NCBI GenBank assembly: GCA_903813345.2
Contig: CAIIXF020000005.1
Location: 10,545,375-10,609,374, forward strand
DNA: 64,000 nucleotides
Source of the DNA: Owenia fusiformis
Lineage: Eukaryota > Annelida > Polychaeta > Sabellida > Oweniidae
Direction of reading: 5' to 3'
The first letter of the stretch is position 1; each line of letters begins with the position of its first letter. The notes under the pieces are model-generated. The model saw only the letters and a list, made by a program, of their open reading frames with translations. It was not told the DNA's origin and did not search any database. Position numbers and translations under genes: made by a program. Below are positions 12,201 through 64,000 of the stretch, in pieces.

Positions 12201-13406
12201 TAATTAATTAATTATAATTGACGAATCACGAAAACATTTTCATGTCATCTAACAGGAATGAAAATATATCAATTTTATAAACGTTCCAATCTCCTACTTC
12301 AACGTAACAATCTGATTATTTAAAACATCATTGATTAAATTTCGATTTGTAAGAAGAATTATTTAAAATTGAAATGTTCATTCGTATATTTGCGTTAACA
12401 ATAAATCCCCTCGCTTCTCAAATTTAATGTTTAAAATAATTTTATGATAATGTTTGGTAGCTATACCAGGCTATTACCCTAGGTAGTCTCGTCGGTTTTA
12501 GCTGAGACTAACATACATGTTAGTCTCAGGTTTTAGTTTCTTGTTCCGAATAGAATATTAAAAATCAAAATAAAGAAAAGACCTGAACGTTCTGCTACTG
12601 CAGTCTCAGGAGATACAATTGTATAAAATATTGGTATTTAATGCAAATGAAATAACATTGTTTTACTCACTTTTATATGGGTTATATCGTGGGTCCACGT
12701 ATCCATGGACGTACTCTGCTCGTGGGTAGGCAAACATCGTTTGAGTTGGAAGGCCTGGGACGTGTTGATATCCTCCGGGAAGTTGTCCCGGGTGTAGATA
12801 TGATCCGCTGGGTATGGCTCCAGGGTCGTACATTGCGGGAATGGGGGTTGGTTTGAGCAAAGATGAGGGCGTCACTAAGGTGGTGGCGTCAACCACTGCA
12901 CTGTGAGAATAAGACGGATATGTCGATGAGATGGGACCCACTGGACCAGCCATTGAAATAGACACTCTAGGTGTAACTGCTGAACCTTCTCTGAGTTCTA
13001 AATTAGATATCGGATGAGTTGGGGATCTTTCTGCTGGACGTGTAAAAGGGCTACGGGGCCTTTCGTATTGTTCTCTGGATGGACGGTTGTGTTCCCTTGT
13101 ATGTGGGCTCAAACTTGGCCGTCTCTGTTGAGGTGGCGGAGTGAATCGTCTTTCTCGATCAGGTCTTTCATTTGATCTTTCTTTTGAGTCATGCTTATCT
13201 TTTCCACCAAGGATGTCATCAATCATGAACGACTTTTTTGGTGGTGGGCGATATCCTATATTGATAGCCGGCTGACGGTTTGGATTCGATTGACTAGCTA
13301 TAGATGTTGGCTGTGACGCAATCACTCCAACCGACGGAGCATAAAACGGAGGAATACCCACTCCGGGCATTTGTCCAGTCCCGATATGGTCGTAATGCTT
13401 TAACAT
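6080..13406 (-). CDS. HHEX: HHEX homeobox transcription factor, complete 4-exon gene (378 aa)
   Basis: Haematopoietically expressed homeobox factor, a DNA-binding nuclear repressor that patterns anterior endoderm and related tissues in animals. The coding sequence joins 13406-12671, 7005-6806, 6463-6413 and 6229-6080; phases agree and the total is 379 codons including TAA. Order: a proline/tyrosine-rich N-terminus with [10 protein letters not shown], an eh1-like Groucho-binding motif FMIDDILG at residues 60-67, an Arg-rich insert at about 69-133, a [21 protein letters not shown] block like the vertebrate WSPFLQRPLHKRKGG, a homeodomain at about 269-329 ([28 protein letters not shown]), and an acidic tail. 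The start is the first ATG after an in-frame TAG upstream. It is longer than the 270-aa human protein because of the N-terminal insert. HHEX identity is secure. Confidence 0.95.
6413..6463 (-). CDS. HHEX: HHEX exon 3 (recognition helix)
   Basis: A 51-nt exon encoding exactly [17 protein letters not shown], the third homeodomain helix with the invariant W, F, N and R residues and Gln at position 50. It is flanked by acceptor ...acttacag and donor GTATTT, in phase 0 on both sides. Confidence 0.97.
6806..7005 (-). CDS. HHEX: HHEX exon 2 (most of the homeodomain)
   Basis: A 200-nt exon with acceptor tttccgtttcag and donor GTACCT. It encodes [18 protein letters not shown] followed by the homeodomain from its N-terminal arm through helix 2 ([19 protein letters not shown]). 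The donor falls between homeodomain residues 44 and 45, a classical intron position for homeobox genes. Confidence 0.97.
7033..7318. repeat. Tandem repeat of about 73 bp, four copies, beside HHEX exon 2
   Basis: Units start at 7033, 7106, 7179 and 7249, each with attagaaagatgctcttt and ccatgagtaaaacat. The array begins only about 30 bp upstream (in the gene's sense) of the exon 2 acceptor, so it occupies the end of intron 1, where branch point and pyrimidine tract are expected. Confidence 0.9.
9376..10250. mobile_element. 875-bp foldback transposon-like element with very long inverted arms
   Basis: The left end CACTCCCCTCCATAAGTTTG follows TA at 9374-9375. The right end CAAACTTATGGAGGGGGGTG precedes TA at 10251-10252. 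The inverted similarity continues deep inside: TTTACTTAACC at about 9453 against GGTTAAGTAAA near 10164, and GAAAATTGATGATGAATTTG at 9561 against CAAATTTATCATCAATTTTC near 10047. The element is therefore almost entirely two arms of about 400 bp. A TA duplication fits the Tc1/mariner superfamily. It has no transposase ORF. Confidence 0.8.
11072..11429. mobile_element. Degenerate foldback element related to the 9376-10250 family
   Basis: Left CAAACTCCCTCTACA... with TTTTAGAAACCTCAACTCCC; right GGGAGTTGAGGTTTCTAAAA then TAGAGGGAGTTTG, the reverse complement. The inner parts (ATGTCAAACATAAAGAAGCTT) recall the AAATCAAACGTAAAGAGGCT segment of the neighbouring 875-bp element. The termini differ, so it is a diverged relative. 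Confidence 0.6.
12502..12529. other. 28-bp palindrome in HHEX intron 1
   Basis: CTGAGACTAACAT and ATGTTAGTCTCAG are perfect reverse complements separated by AC. It lies about 140 bp into intron 1 from the HHEX exon 1 donor. Nearby partial echoes, TAGTCTC at 12485 and CAGTCTCAGG at 12601, suggest a small cluster of the same motif. Confidence 0.8.
12671..13406 (-). CDS. HHEX: HHEX exon 1
   Basis: First coding exon (736 nt), starting at ATG 13406-13404. An in-frame TAG lies 11 codons upstream and no other ATG lies between. It ends at 12671 before the donor GTGAGT, one base into an Ile codon. It encodes the Pro/Tyr-rich repression domain with FMIDDILG and an Arg/Glu/Pro-rich stretch ([22 protein letters not shown]) that is unusual for the family. 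The end, [15 protein letters not shown], corresponds to the vertebrate segment just before the WSPF block. Confidence 0.9.
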
Positions 13407-16400
13407 TGTCAAGATGCGCTTCTTTATTGTCTTCTTCTACAGTATTGTCAATGGTTGTCTGACTGGCAGCAACATGTGATCTCGTATTCCAGCTCAAACT
13501 ACTCGATTTGCGCACTGTATCGTATTTTATGATGTAGCCCGTCTTGTGATCAGGTGGTAGTTTAGAAGTACTTAATAGCTTGTTTAACTTTTTATCAAAA
13601 AATATCCTCGTGTCTCTGTTTGTTCCTTAGTCTTCTGTCTGCTAGTGCAGTGAAAAGTGGAGACGGGTACCTCTCTGTTTCCAAAACATATCACTCAATG
13701 TCCGTTCATTTCAATGTGACTATAAGCCCCCTGACAAATCTTAGCCAAGAATGGAATACGATATTCACTTTAACTTTGCCTTTTGCCGTAAGTGGAAAAT
13801 CAAAAACTGGTGAGATTTAGTCACATTTGATTAACGGAAAACTTTGCCGAACTCGTTTACTTTTATGTCGCGTTGGCTAACTACAGTTTAGTTTAACTTT
13901 AGTTTTCGTCTTTTGTTTTAACCGATACTTATGATTGATCATTAAAGGGGGACGTTTGATTAGTTCATACTGAAGTAGGGACGTGTTCGTCAAGATAAAA
14001 ATGAGGACGGATTCGGAAAGTGGGACAGCTTTAATAATGTTCAATGGCCACTTCTTGGTAATAATAAAAGGGCATACGGATATAAACAAGGCAAAATGTC
14101 ACCCAGAGATACTATAGTACCCAAAAAATGTTCAGATCCTCGAGATACGGTTTCCCACATGGGATATGTAATAAGACTCTGAGAAACCACTGGCTCAAGT
14201 TTTAAACTTCAAAAAGACGCGTTAAAAGGAATCAATGTCATATGGAATTGCTGTGCATTTTCTAAGTTAGCTTATTCCCAGTCAATGGTCCACGAGGGTC
14301 AGTTAGGAGCCTAGGGCCACATAGATAGAGGACAATTATCCCCGAGAAAGAACTTAATTTAACACCGGATTTATACCAGGAAGAATTTCCTCAATTGCAA
14401 TCGAATTGAATGAATTCTGAATCCGCTACGGACTAAGGGCCTAATTGATAAGTCATAGAAAGCAATGATTGGTCATTCGACTCTAATAACCTGGGGAATA
14501 GCTCTCGACAAGTACTAAAGGTAGCTCGCACAATATTTACATTTGGTTTGTTCACTTTATCGACTCCGCCCAGTCGGTTTTATTGAGAAAGGCAGGGGAG
14601 ACATGGCCTCCCGAAACACGTTCCTATTCAAGGCTGTTGAAACTTGAAAATGGTAGAAATTCGATCTTCCCATTGATGATTTCATAGTAATTTTGTTCGA
14701 TGTAAAAGAACGTTGATCTGTCTTTAAATTGAAAACATGGTCCGTTTTATAGGTCAAATTTCACGTCTTCTTGGATGATTTCTATTAAAAATTGTATCTA
14801 AACACTTCAATTGAAAATATCTGGAACACGTTCTCTGGAAGTAAATACCACCGCAAAATCAATGATATTGAATTTTTTGATATAATTAGCCAACATCACA
14901 TGCAGGAAACTCGTCGTTTTGGGTTCAGTGACAAAATTTCAAGATGGCTACTAAGCGTAAAAATGATTCAGGGTCCAGAATGGCCTTAAGGAGTTGTAAC
15001 GATTCTATAAACGATGGCATTCAATTCTATGACCCTATTACCAACGTGTTTTTACTTTGTTTATGTGCTACCATCGACACCAAATACCATTATTATATCA
15101 CGGAGCAACCTCGAGTAAATTTTGCAAGAATAGAACTGCGAAATTGAGTAGGATAAATATACTATTAGGCTTAAACGATCATTTGTTTGGTTGGTAATCC
15201 GAAAAGACATCAGTATTGAAGCGTTTTTCCACGGAAGTCACCATACAAAGCAAACAAAGGCGAAAGAATCCAAACATTTTTGAACCAATACAAGTCAATT
15301 AAACCACCCAATTTTTGTAATCCCTTGATGAACATTTATGTAATATTAGCTTGAGTAAATTAATTAATTGAATTGTGGAAGGAATGCATGGGAAGTTTTC
15401 AGAATTCAGAATGAAGTAGTCTGACATCATTTCAACCAGTGCCACTTTCGAGAATTGTACAGCCGGAGTGCCAATTTTTAAGAATTATGATAAATTATTG
15501 ACCTTGAACTTAATTCAAAACGAAACTAAAAAAGATTTACAATGGGATGGGTTCGCATACTTTTGCCGGATAACACTGGCTTTTATCTATCAACTCTGCC
15601 CCTACGTTACTTTTGGCATACATCCATTCTTTTTTACATTTATATTTCGCAACTTATCTGGAAAATATGTAGGTCTTTTGCCGTACCCTTTCGTCATCAG
15701 TATTTTTTCGCTTCTTACCCTTTTCGCTTCTTACCCTTTTTATAAACTTGAATCGCCACTCATTTAGAAAATTAATCTAATTATTTCATTTCACCAATCC
15801 CGTGTCTTCAGTCTGGTAAACAGGTCTTCTAAATTTGGCACTTTTATTTTGCGACTTATCTGAAAATAGGTCTTTCCGTTATCAGATAAATTTTACAGTA
15901 TTTATAGGTATTAGGACAATTTTCTCGTTAGACTACCCGAATACCCTTTATTCATTGATTTTATTGTCTTGAAACACAGCACCAAAAAGGCTCAGATCAA
16001 AAGTAGGATAAAGTCGTTCTTTGATTATGAAGAAATCGAGTCCCCTTTTGAACTTTTCTGTATTAACACGATCATTCGATAAATGTGCAACGAGCGCGTA
16101 GGTAGAAACAACAGGTCAAAATACAAGTATGCAAATGTTTTAAGCAGCAATCATTCAAATTATTTATTGCAATTTCAATAGGACATCAAGTCGAACATAT
16201 ATTTTAGTTTCTTATCATTAAGTTATCGTTATAGATTATTTATTGGCCTCCGATCACCGTCTACGTGAAGTGGACATGGTAATTATACGGCAATCGTCTG
16301 TTAGTTTGTTTAAATTGCTCTTATAGGCTATGAAGTGGGGTTTGAAGTAGATCAGGACATGTCATTTCTGACTCGGTCCCTAATCCTATTTTAACGTGTT

Positions 16401-18400
16401 AACAGATCTTTGGTAACAGGTAGCCAAGCGATGTTTTAGCCACTGTTCCCCGGGTAGAGGTAGGCTGTATGTGTTGCCTTCAGTCACCACCAGCTTTAAC
16501 TGCACAGTCGCAAATTGCCGCTCTTTTCTCGAATCGGTGAGGTGGCGTTGTCTTCTGAATCCCTTTAGCGGCGACTCTAAATCTGATCGTTTCTCCCCCC
16601 AGGAAGGCCTATAATGACTCGCGAGAGGGAATATTGCTATTCATGAGCAAAACAGAAAGAGCTTCGTATGGTTACCTACAATTGTTGAACGCCGTGAAAA
16701 AGTGAAAACAACTAACAATGATGATGCGGCAACTGCCCTTCATCCTCTGCAGGTAAATTAAAACTGGAAAGCCGAGGATAGTATGTGAGCCTTCACTGTA
16801 TCGGGATGATTTCTTATTTGTTTATCAACTGAGGTTTCTTGATATCATTTTAAGAGTCACATCCGTTCGATATAAAAATGATGAGTTTAGCCTCAAACAG
16901 AATCACTCCCTTGGAGATCTACAACCCCGGTCTACAACGAAGGCCGGAGGACTTCTAGCGTCACCTGCACAACGTGAATCCGACCCTGATAAAAACAATA
17001 AATAAATTCGATTGAGAATTGAGACGGCCCACAACACAACAATTCGTTTTTGAAACGGTGTTCAATAGCACATCATACCCAATTGAACTCCTTCATATCA
17101 AATGATGAGATTGCGATGGCGCCAGAATCTCGTTGACCCCAGACCCCACTCGTACATATGACAGTTTTATATATCTCACCAGCCGAAAATTGCCTTGTAA
17201 AGTGGTGAAATGTAAAACAATATTTCATGTATGATCACTTCAATCGCCTCAAAAAGTGATGTAGGATCACATATTAAAATCCCCATACTTTGAATCCATG
17301 TCCAAGGTCATTCTGATACTCATAGCATCTTTCTGTTTCACCTGAAACATCCCAGGGCTGAGAACAAATGAGATGTCATGGTTTATCATGATGGTCCAAG
17401 GTATGTATGTAGGATTGAGATGGCCTTGTTAAAATTCATAACAGATAAATGAATCGCTAAAATAAAAGAATCCACTGATTTTCTGCGATTGAATCGAATA
17501 TGTGGTACTTTCATTTTATTATATGAGCGTTCAAATTAACCCAATTAACCCTGAATCCCAGGGTTCCATTCCGAGGGTACACATGTGAGCCAATTAAGAA
17601 TCATACGTGTCGCAAGCACATTATGGGAGCGCGGTGGGGGTCTCCTTTAATGCTTGTTGCAAAAATATTACGACCCAAGTCCACTAATTTCTTGCCATCG
17701 TAACAGATCTGTATCTCTTGATTCTACGTGCTCACAGTAAAACTTAAATATCAATCCGAGCATTACTTTAGTTGTGGTATATGGCAGCAAAGTCGTAACA
17801 ATTTGTTATAGATCCAATCAAACGATGCCGAACGCTGGTCACACTAAATGATGACAATAAGGATATACATAGAAAGTGTGAGATATCAAATGATCAGAAG
17901 CCGTCTAGTAGCCGTCTTGTTGTCACTAACAGTACACCTAGTCAAATGGTGGCGCGAGTCTATTCTTGCACCTGTTTTCCTGAAATTTTAATATGATTTT
18001 TCAAAAATGGATAAAAATCAAAATCACAGAGTGACTTGCACCATCCACAGACCTTGTTTCGTGCCTTTTATGTAGATATTAGAAATATGAGGTATTCCTC
18101 ACATTGTTAAATAATTTATTGTCTTCTAGAAACCATGAGGTGTATACCTTACAGCATAAGCCTTGGTCAGATTTGCTTTAAGGCGGCCGTGGATTCAAAT
18201 AATTGATATAGAACATCTACATCATACTGCCTATTCCTTTATTTTATGCTGCATATTTCTCGATTTTTGGAAGCTACGTCAGTCGTACGGTTGCCGTAGT
18301 TCAGATGTGACTAAGGGATTATATATGTTATACCACTCACAAGGTGGGCATTTTTTCAAGCCTCCATATTCATCCATATTTTCGGAAAAGAATCCGTGCC
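13407..18400. other. HHEX upstream region and intergenic DNA; no gene seen
   Basis: This is the 5' side of HHEX and should include its 5' UTR and promoter. No clear TATA element or conserved site could be defended. Around 16,430-16,760 the sequence is less AT-rich than its surroundings, a possible conserved or regulatory block. A dispersed-repeat copy lies at 17321-17389. Short ORFs here have no recognisable domains. Confidence 0.55.
17321..17389. repeat. Dispersed repeat copy, matches 57118-57186
   Basis: The sequence from ATTCTGATACTCATAGCATC through AATGAGATGTCATG matches 57118-57186 at roughly 85% over 70 bp. It contains an imperfect hairpin around CATCTTTCTGTTTC. This looks like the conserved part of a short interspersed element, but no tRNA-like promoter was recognised. 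Confidence 0.55.
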
Positions 18401-19817
18401 AAGCTAACACAAACACAAAACAGTAAAATATAGTAGGTAGGATTTAATTGTATTTCATTGATTAATAAAATAGTGCCATGATAATATAATAATTTTATGA
18501 ATAAGAATAAATTCCTAAATCAAACAATATTAAACTATATAGCAAGAATGATAAATAATGACAAAGAAAGTCAGTTAGAGTATAAAAATGATAAATGATA
18601 AAATATATGAATCTATATTTGTATTGTTATAACATAAAGCATGAGGCTTTGATAATAAAAATCCAGGCTTCAATTAATATAAATACTATCGACTACATAT
18701 TTACTAGAAATGTACTTGTTGAATATATTAATTAATTAAACTAAATGAAATATATATAAGTAATACAGGCTAAAACCTTTGCATAATATTCCATGTTTAT
18801 CTTTTCAGTAACCATAGTAACCTATGTAAAAGGCATGACCATGGGTTACTAGTAAATGTTTAACGTATTATACCATGTATTTTAAAAATGAGTGTATAAA
18901 TGACAAATATTAAAATAAAGATTCATGAAAATTGGGAGACTATCCTCAATGATAAAATTGAAACATAGGCATTGTTCAGAGGCAAAGAGAGAAGTACACA
19001 AAATATACACTGTATGTCATAAATAAAGTTCAAATTATTAATACTTGAGTGCATGTTTTCTGCTATGAGTTAACTCAAAGGTTTCACAGCTAAATACTAC
19101 ACATAATCAATTTCATTAAAGGCCCTGTGTAAAGCTGGAATGAGAGAAATTTTTTGAGTTGAACAATATGGCTCCCAAATTCTTAAATTTAATTTCACAT
19201 GACAGTATTTAGCTATCGAAAGGGCTTCTTCTAAACGGAAGTGATTGTGTGGAGAGACATGAGGTATCGTCCAAAATGTAACCCTGTAAATATTAACCCA
19301 TGAAGAATCTGTTTCTTAACAGGAACTAGTCAATACATTGTAGCAGTTGAGGTGGTAGTCTTGTATCAAGTCAGACCCAAAAATATACATTTCCCAAATT
19401 GTATGCAAGGAAGAGTATGTGAGTAACTTCAAAACAGCTAAAACTGAGCTTACTTTGTACCTCAACTGATAAACTAAATTCCTTCAGTTACCATAACAAC
19501 ATTTAAATTGGTAATAAGTTAAACCATTCTCTTTGCAGAATTAAACATGGAAACAGGAAAATACAAAAACAGCATAATATGAGAAAAACAATTTTTGAGA
19601 ATATTCACAAAAAGGAAAGTAAAACCACGAAAATAAAGCTGAATACATTTCCTTGACACTATTTTCTGAAAGTTTCTAGAGGACTCTTTGTCAGCAGTGA
19701 TAGACCATGCTAGTTATAATATTATTCTCTATACATATTTACATCTGTATCGACTGTACATTTTAAAACTTGTTTTAGCTGTACATGTTAACTTTGTATT
19801 TGCTGTACATGTTAAAA

Positions 19818-19823
19818 TTTATT
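19818..19823 (-). terminator. Candidate polyadenylation signal for MAGI
   Basis: TTTATT on the plus strand is AATAAA on the minus strand. It is the first such hexamer I found after the MAGI stop codon, about 850 nt downstream. The call is positional only. Confidence 0.3.
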
Positions 19824-20357
19824 TCAAATATACATGTTAAAACCAACATTAAGGTAGGCCTAGAAGAGTAAATTGCCATGTGCCAACAGGTTCCATAATT
19901 ATCCTGCAAGGCCCACCTTAACTTGAAAACACCAATGAAACTTCATTGAAATATCGTATTGCTTGTTAAAATTGGTTATTCCCACCTAAATGCGTTGAAT
20001 GCGCAACTGCTCCATTCAAAAATATATTACCATTTGAATATATCGACACACTATCCACTAAAGTTAAGTTTCACTAAAAAACAAAATGGCTGCCTCGCAT
20101 GTTAAAACCTCATACAATAATTATTTCTGTTATTTTGTAAATGGTATTAATCTCATGTACACATTAATATGAATCCTTCGTCAGAATAACTTGATTAACG
20201 GCACCAATATTTCGGTGATGCTAAAATGCAACATTTGATTATGCACGATTGCTGTTTAATAAAAAGAAACCATGATATATTGTATCATTTTAGTGTCGTT
20301 CTTTCATTTTACAGTGATTATTGTATTATTTTATGTGTCATCATTGCATAACAATAA

Positions 20358-20488
20358 AAGGCATTAACATACCAGATGTTACTACCTGCCATTTGTTACA
20401 TATTATGACTGCTGTTGCATACACCAAACACCAGTCACAAAAAATGGAGACTATAACAATAAGTTACCACTTCTGGTGGTGACATAAC
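20358..20488. mobile_element. MITE copy A (TGTCACCAC/GTGGTGACA family)
   Basis: Begins aaggcattaaca, then a diverged TGTTACTACCTGCCATTTGT, and ends GGAGACTATAACAATAAG..GGTGGTGACATAAC. The left inverted repeat has decayed and the right one is intact. It lies in the presumed MAGI 3' UTR, so it might be transcribed. Confidence 0.65.
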
Positions 20489-20675
20489 AAGTGATAATAC
20501 AATGTGACAACCCCAATGGCAGCTTTTGATCTCATGAACATTAGGGTCAATGCTTATGTCCTGAACACAAAAGTTATATAAATGATTTGATCAAATATAA
20601 ATTCTCTTTAATCTACTACAAATATATTCTTGTGATTATTCCAAGTTATCAACTTCTAATCCTTTCTATGATTGG

Positions 20676-61937
<41,262 letters not shown>

Positions 61938-62659
61938 TATATCGATAAATATTACACTGTGAAGAGCAAAATGACTACCATGCAATTTACCCATCATGCC
62001 CAAAACCTTATCAGATCTCGGCACAAGCCTGCTTTTGCATCTTTAAAAATCTGAATAGATAAGTAGTTTTTCTGGAATTTTCAATACAAGATTGTGTGGC
62101 ACCGACCCAGTATCAAAAGACAACAAAAATAAAGCAAATTTTCAAAGTACGATAAAAATGACTGGAGTGCTAACCATCTACGGAATGTCTACGTGTCCGC
62201 TTGGCAAATCCTACCACAACCTGCCAGAGGGCGTCAGAGAGACTAGGCACAGAGACTGCAGAATATTGGGCATTCATATCAACAACCAAGTATATGGGAC
62301 ACTTTAACACTGGGCTTATGAGTGCAAAGAGGTGCTTTGATGTATTATTTCCAATGTTGCAAATGTCATTCTCGATACATCAATCATAATATTTGTGACA
62401 ACAACGTGATTGTTTATCACATTTCAAGGAATCTGTCAATAGGGTTCACAGTGTCTCATCAGGCTTATGTTTATGTTTCCAAGTGGTATTATTGTTGGTT
62501 TAGAACTATTTTAGAGATTAAACAAATGTGTTTTTCATGTGTTGATTTACTATTGTGGCATTAAGCACAATTACAAACAATTGGCAATGAAGTCTATTAT
62601 GCTATATGGCTCTTCTAGATCACTTTAACCTAGGTTGGTTATCACATTGCAACCTAGCC

Positions 62660-62755
62660 ATTAATATCATATCTTGTTGTCATATCAAAAGTCATCAATA
62701 TCATATCCTGTTGTCATATATCATATCGAATGCCATCAATATCATATCCTAATCA
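62660..62755. repeat. Short degenerate tandem repeat
   Basis: CATCAATATCATATCCTGTT and GTCATAT-type units recur about three times with a spacing near 43 bp. Confidence 0.75.
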
Positions 62756-64000
62756 TGCTGCTAAAAATATCCGATATATCCATTTTTCTGCCTAATTTAT
62801 CATTCTCCTCCGATTGGTTGCATTTAATTTTTATCTTATCGAGATATCTGGGTAACTGAATTTACATTTAAACATGACGCATAAATAAAGCGAAGCACGC
62901 GTAAATATGGCCAAGTATATTAAGATTATCAGATTACCTGGATCATATTATCAAAGTAAACTTTAACTTACTATATAATAGATGATCTAAATTGGATTAC
63001 TCTAACAGATTGTGTAAGACCACATTAGAGCGGTACAGTACAAAACTTTGGCATTCACTGGTTTTATTACAAAATTCAAATTAGAATGAAAAGTAATGAA
63101 ATCACCCAGGAATGATAAAAACAGGCATTCAGTTAACCATATTATATAAATAGAGGTTATTTAATGGGAGGGATAGAATATGAATCTTATTCTGGGGGAA
63201 AACATGATATCTTGGAAAATATTAAAATCACACAGAAATCATATCAACAGGCATGCAGTCAAAATGCATATGCACTCCAAATATGAGACACATCCTTGAG
63301 AAAATAGTGTTGAATGATATACTGCTTGCCTTGAGTAATATCTGGAGGACCAAGGGAATGATAGAGTATTCAGTGCAATAGAACACACTCGAAAAGCCAT
63401 CCCTTTAAAAAAATTATGGATGGTTAATATTGTTCATGGTACACATAGAGAATTAGGAATTACAGGAACAGACATTTAGACTCAAAATTTTAATTTTACA
63501 TTAACTTCAGAGACATCTTTATAGGTACAATGGTATCACAATAAAATTTAAATGAAATAAAATTGATATCTTAGTAATAGATTGGATTAAAACCATCAAG
63601 GTCTAATATGTCAATATTACTGATTTTTTATTGATTCCAAGCAAGAAATATAACTCTGGGTGCCATAACTAAATACCACCATATTAAACTGCAAAAACAA
63701 AAACATCAAGATTTTGGTTAAAAGCTTTTAGGTGTGACATGAGATATGGGTGACGAGAGAAAGGTGTGACAGGGATAGGGGTAACAGGGGCAAGAAAACT
63801 GAAGCTAAACTGGACATTTGATGAAGAAAACCATCTTGGATAACCGAGCTATGACGTTTTTTCTGAAAATCAAACTGGTAAGCAAATATGAAAGAAAACT
63901 GCCATTATGCATGTCGACTTTTGGTGCTGAATTGTATAATTCAGTATGATGTATTATGAGAAATTAATCAAAATAAATAACGGATGAAGCATGAAATTAT

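Larger units (their letters stand above)
7319..12670. other. HHEX: HHEX intron 1; no additional gene seen
   Basis: The remainder of the 5.7-kb first intron. It contains foldback elements at 9376-10250 and 11072-11429 and a palindrome at 12502-12529. The other short ORFs show no recognisable domain. In vertebrates HHEX introns and flanks carry enhancers, but no specific binding cluster was recognised here. Confidence 0.6.
18401..20675 (-). other. Presumed 3' UTR and 3' flank of the MAGI gene
   Basis: AT-rich sequence following the MAGI stop codon at 20676. Between about 19,760 and 19,850 there are four spaced copies of a TGTACAT(G)TTAA-like motif. A MITE copy sits at 20358-20488. No coding potential is seen on either strand. 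Confidence 0.5.

Noticed and set aside
13294-13515. 73-codon frame overlapping the HHEX start, possible upstream ORF
   Set aside because: It begins with GTG, not ATG, and has no recognisable content; the ATG at 13406 lies inside it in another frame.
15468-15767. Plus-strand hydrophobic ORF of 99 codons
   Set aside because: Low-complexity T/C-rich sequence with internal short repeats, no homologue recognised and no gene signals.
16430-16760. Relatively GC-rich block upstream of HHEX as a possible exon
   Set aside because: Stops in all frames and no recognised domain; kept only as a possible regulatory stretch.
62092-62389. Overlapping plus-strand ORFs containing GMSTCPLGKSYHNLPEGVRE
   Set aside because: Slightly higher GC than its surroundings but no known domain and no splice-site support; too weak to call.

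Overview
This window is nuclear DNA from an invertebrate animal. The signs are AT-rich sequence, small coding exons with canonical GT/AG introns, many short non-autonomous transposons and minisatellites, and two clearly metazoan genes. The style (compact repeats with terminal inverted repeats, many minisatellites) fits a mollusc or another lophotrochozoan, but nothing seen here fixes the phylum.

Layout from left to right. At 1-0.75 kb there is a weak candidate for the last two exons of an unknown plus-strand gene, with a nearby AATAAA. At 6.08-13.41 kb, minus strand, lies a complete four-exon HHEX homeobox gene (378 aa), with its first intron (7.0-12.7 kb) full of foldback repeats. At 13.4-20.7 kb is a gene-poor interval between HHEX and the next gene upstream. 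At 20.68-60.82 kb, minus strand, are the last 20 coding exons of a MAGI scaffold gene (membrane-associated guanylate kinase with WW and PDZ domains). I joined them exon by exon; every junction keeps phase and gives 1,497 complete codons before the stop. They encode the end of the guanylate-kinase-like domain, WW1, WW2 and PDZ1-PDZ5. The N-terminal PDZ0 and most of the GK domain must lie beyond 64 kb.

Inside the largest MAGI intron (29.3-45.7 kb), on the same strand, sits an intronless 760-codon ORF (41.9-44.2 kb). It encodes an unrecognised type I membrane protein: signal peptide, acidic ectodomain with about 17 N-glycosylation sequons, one transmembrane helix, and a 125-residue cytoplasmic tail ending in -STEL, a class I PDZ ligand. 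A PDZ-scaffold gene that hosts a gene for a likely PDZ ligand is the most interesting arrangement in the window. The same intron holds a 1.4-kb satellite of about ten units. Nine of them carry a direct repeat of the nuclear-receptor half-site AGGTCA with a 4-bp spacer, and the array lies within a MITE-like element.

The repeats are rich and diverse. They include a MITE family with TGTCACCAC/GTGGTGACA ends (at least six copies), a hAT-like element with a perfect 8-bp target-site duplication, a GC-rich foldback element, a Tc1/mariner-like element with ~110-bp inverted repeats and a dead transposase remnant, a CACTCCCCTCCATAA foldback family, and more than ten minisatellites. No tRNA, rRNA, CRISPR or prokaryotic feature was seen.
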